Below, one piece after another: positions 5,287 through 6,969 of a stretch of DNA of 6,969 nt. A program made the translations under genes and the position numbers. The notes under the pieces were generated by a model. The model made no database searches, had not been told where the DNA came from, and saw only the letters and a program-made list of their open reading frames with translations. The stretch lies in NCBI GenBank assembly GCA_005790265.1, contig SXVE01000087.1, positions 1 through 6,969 on the forward strand, read 5' to 3'. This DNA is from Acidobacteriota bacterium (GTDB lineage Bacteria; Acidobacteriota; Blastocatellia; Pyrinomonadales; Pyrinomonadaceae). Position 1 is the first letter of the stretch; every line of letters begins with the position of its first letter.

Positions 5287-6969
5287 ATGAAATACACGAA
5301 AATTTTTTCCTCGCTCGTTTTGCTTGTCTGCACGTTCGCTTTTAGCGCCAATCATTATTCACAAAAAAGGAAACCGGCGACGGCGCGAAAAACGATTACC
5401 GTCGTTTCGGGAAAACTGATTTCCGCACCGCCGCGCAGTTTGTCGCCGGAATTGCAAAGGCGTGTTGAAACGTTTAATTTCGCGTGGCAAATCATCAGTG
5501 ATAATTATTTCGATCAAACATTCAGCGGGCTGGACTGGCATAAAATACAGCGCGAATATCAGCCGCGCGTGCTGAAAACGACGAGCGACGCGCAGTTGCA
5601 CGACATTTTGCAGGAAATGATCGGTCGGCTCGACCGCTCGCATCTCGCGATTATTCCGCCGGAAGTTTACACGGCAATCGAAACGGCGAAAGCCGAAGCG
5701 AAGGCGAAACGGGAAAAGCAAAATACCGAAAAGGCTGATGAAGCCGAAGACGACGAAGAAGAAACTGACGGCGAAGATAAATTTGATTTTACCGATTATT
5801 CGGCGAAATACGGAATCGGCGTGGATTTGTATCTGATTGAAAATGAATTTGTCGTAACGCGCGTCGAAGCCGGTTCGTCGGCGGAAAAAGCGGGCATTAA
5901 AACCGGTTACGTAATCGAAAAAATCAATGACGTTTCGCTGGCGGAACTGCTCAAACAAATAGATCTTCACTTTTCAAAAATTCGCAATGTCAAAAAACAT
6001 CTGTCCGCTGAAGTGGTCGGATATTTGCTCGACGGCAGCGAAGAAAGTTTCGTGGCTTTGTCGGTTTCACCGCAAATCGGGCAAACAAAGGAATTAAATG
6101 TTCGCCGCGAGCGTTTGAAAGGAGAAAGCGTTTCGCTCGGAGAAAATTATCCGGAACAATTTTTGAAATTTGAAGCGACCGCGCTGAACGAACAAATCGG
6201 TTACATCAAATTCAACGCGTTTGCGCTGCCGGTCATTGAAAAATTTTGTGCGGCGCTGACGACGCTCAAAGATAAACAAGCGATCATCATTGATTTGCGC
6301 GGCAATACCGGCGGAATTATCGGTTCGCTCATCGGTTTGGGCGGAATGCTGACGGAAACTTCGCTCGATCTGGGAACTTCGATTTACAAAATCGGCAGAG
6401 AAAATATGACCGCTTTGTCGAAAGCGAAAAATTATAAAGGCAAAGTAGTGTTTTTGGTTGACAGTCAAACGACGTCGGCGGCGGAAATTTTCGCGGCGGG
6501 ATTGCAGGAAAACAATCGCGCATTAGTCGTCGGCGAAAAAACGGCGGGCGAAGCGCTGCCGTCCGTTTCGGTTTCGCTGCCGACCGGCGCGGTTTTGCTT
6601 TACCCGATTGCCAATTACCAAACGCGCGGCGGAAATTTTCTCGAAGGCAAAGGCGTCGAACCGAATTATACGGTCGCTTTAGACCGCAAATCGCTGCTCG
6701 ACGGAAAAGACGCTCAGCTTGAAACGGCGGTAAAAATTATCAAAGAAAACACGGCGTTTCCGAAACCGCTGACGGCGATGTCGCAATTCGCCGAAAAAAA
6801 ATTGCCGCCGCCGCCCGTGCCGAAACCGAGCGCGGCGATGAAAAGCAGACATTTAGCAACTGTCACGGTTCAAGCGCCGCCGCTCGCGCCATCGCCGCCG
6901 CCGATTTTTAAGAAAAGCGAAAAAGCGGTGCAGTTGATCGCTGAATTTGTTAACGCCATCGGCGGCGAA
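5287..6969 (+). CDS. Exported S41 family peptidase with PDZ domain and C-terminal extension (partial)
   Basis: From ATG 5287 the frame stays open for 561 codons to the window end. Residues 1-21 form a signal peptide, so it acts in the envelope. Residues 60-125 are the S41 N-terminal helical part (FNFAWQIISDNYF ... GRLDRSHLAIIPP). A highly charged insert follows (131-166), then a PDZ domain (about 175-222, GIGVDLYLIENEFVVTRVEA ... GY). The protease core is at about 300-465: YIKFNAF (307-312), IIIDLRGNTGG (333-343), nucleophile Ser397 in TTSAAEIFAAG, GEKTAGEA and GKGVEPN. The lysine of CtpA-type proteases, 25 residues after the serine, is Glu422 here, while Ser118-His119 match the Ser-His of tricorn-type enzymes. 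A proline-rich linker (about 505-541) leads to KAVQLIAEFVNAIGGE, which looks like the start of another domain. The start is supported by the signal peptide, since no Shine-Dalgarno sequence is visible. The gene follows the gap terminator, so it is probably transcribed separately. Confidence 0.93.
   Translation, partial: MKYTKIFSSLVLLVCTFAFSANHYSQKRKPATARKTITVVSGKLISAPPRSLSPELQRRVETFNFAWQIISDNYFDQTFSGLDWHKIQREYQPRVLKTTSDAQLHDILQEMIGRLDRSHLAIIPPEVYTAIETAKAEAKAKREKQNTEKADEAEDDEEETDGEDKFDFTDYSAKYGIGVDLYLIENEFVVTRVEAGSSAEKAGIKTGYVIEKINDVSLAELLKQIDLHFSKIRNVKKHLSAEVVGYLLDGSEESFVALSVSPQIGQTKELNVRRERLKGESVSLGENYPEQFLKFEATALNEQIGYIKFNAFALPVIEKFCAALTTLKDKQAIIIDLRGNTGGIIGSLIGLGGMLTETSLDLGTSIYKIGRENMTALSKAKNYKGKVVFLVDSQTTSAAEIFAAGLQENNRALVVGEKTAGEALPSVSVSLPTGAVLLYPIANYQTRGGNFLEGKGVEPNYTVALDRKSLLDGKDAQLETAVKIIKENTAFPKPLTAMSQFAEKKLPPPPVPKPSAAMKSRHLATVTVQAPPLAPSPPPIFKKSEKAVQLIAEFVNAIGGE

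Noticed and set aside
5359..5970. 203-codon minus-strand frame opposite the protease gene.
   Set aside because: Phe/Arg-rich composition is typical of reverse complements of GAA- and GCG-rich codons, and the plus strand holds a well-supported S41 protein.

Overview
The window looks like bacterial chromosome, most likely from an Acidobacteriota-type organism (Blastocatellia/Pyrinomonadaceae-like). This is inferred from protein style: an outer-membrane TolC protein with a 'FPFRNQTA' motif, an S41 protease whose C-terminus leads into an 'AIGGE'-type segment, and a moderate-GC codon style rich in GCG, CGC and GAA. It is not a database result. Several genes lack a clear Shine-Dalgarno sequence. 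I see no tRNA, rRNA, CRISPR array, insertion sequence or phage gene.

Layout: (1) 1-736, minus strand: an ABC-type ATPase cut by the window edge. It has an intact Walker A but degraded signature, Walker B glutamate and switch histidine. (2) 737-831: a short divergent promoter region. (3) 832-1843, plus strand: two tightly packed genes, a small glycine-rich 88-residue protein and an exported coiled-coil protein. (4) 1869-1914: a perfect hairpin acting as a two-way terminator between convergent genes. (5) 1930-3783, minus strand: a TolC-family outer-membrane efflux protein without a pump partner in view. (6) 3784-4027: a divergent control region with a possible gap promoter, three TAAATA repeats and a ribosome binding site. 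(7) 4028-5035, plus strand: a complete NAD-type glyceraldehyde-3-phosphate dehydrogenase. (8) 5036-5286: two hairpins, the second a strong terminator, then a near-palindrome. (9) 5287 to the window end, plus strand: an exported S41 protease with a PDZ domain, a proline-rich linker and the start of a further domain, cut by the edge.

The genes do not form one pathway. GAPDH is central glycolysis. TolC, the coiled-coil protein and the S41 protease are all cell-envelope proteins with signal peptides. The least understood parts are the degenerate ATPase and the neighbouring two-gene unit (small protein plus exported coiled-coil protein), divergently arranged around a 95-base region. I did not find convincing evidence of a new defence or mobile system. 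The points most worth pursuing are the degenerate ATPase, the duplicated motif in the small protein, and the multidomain tricorn-like protease.
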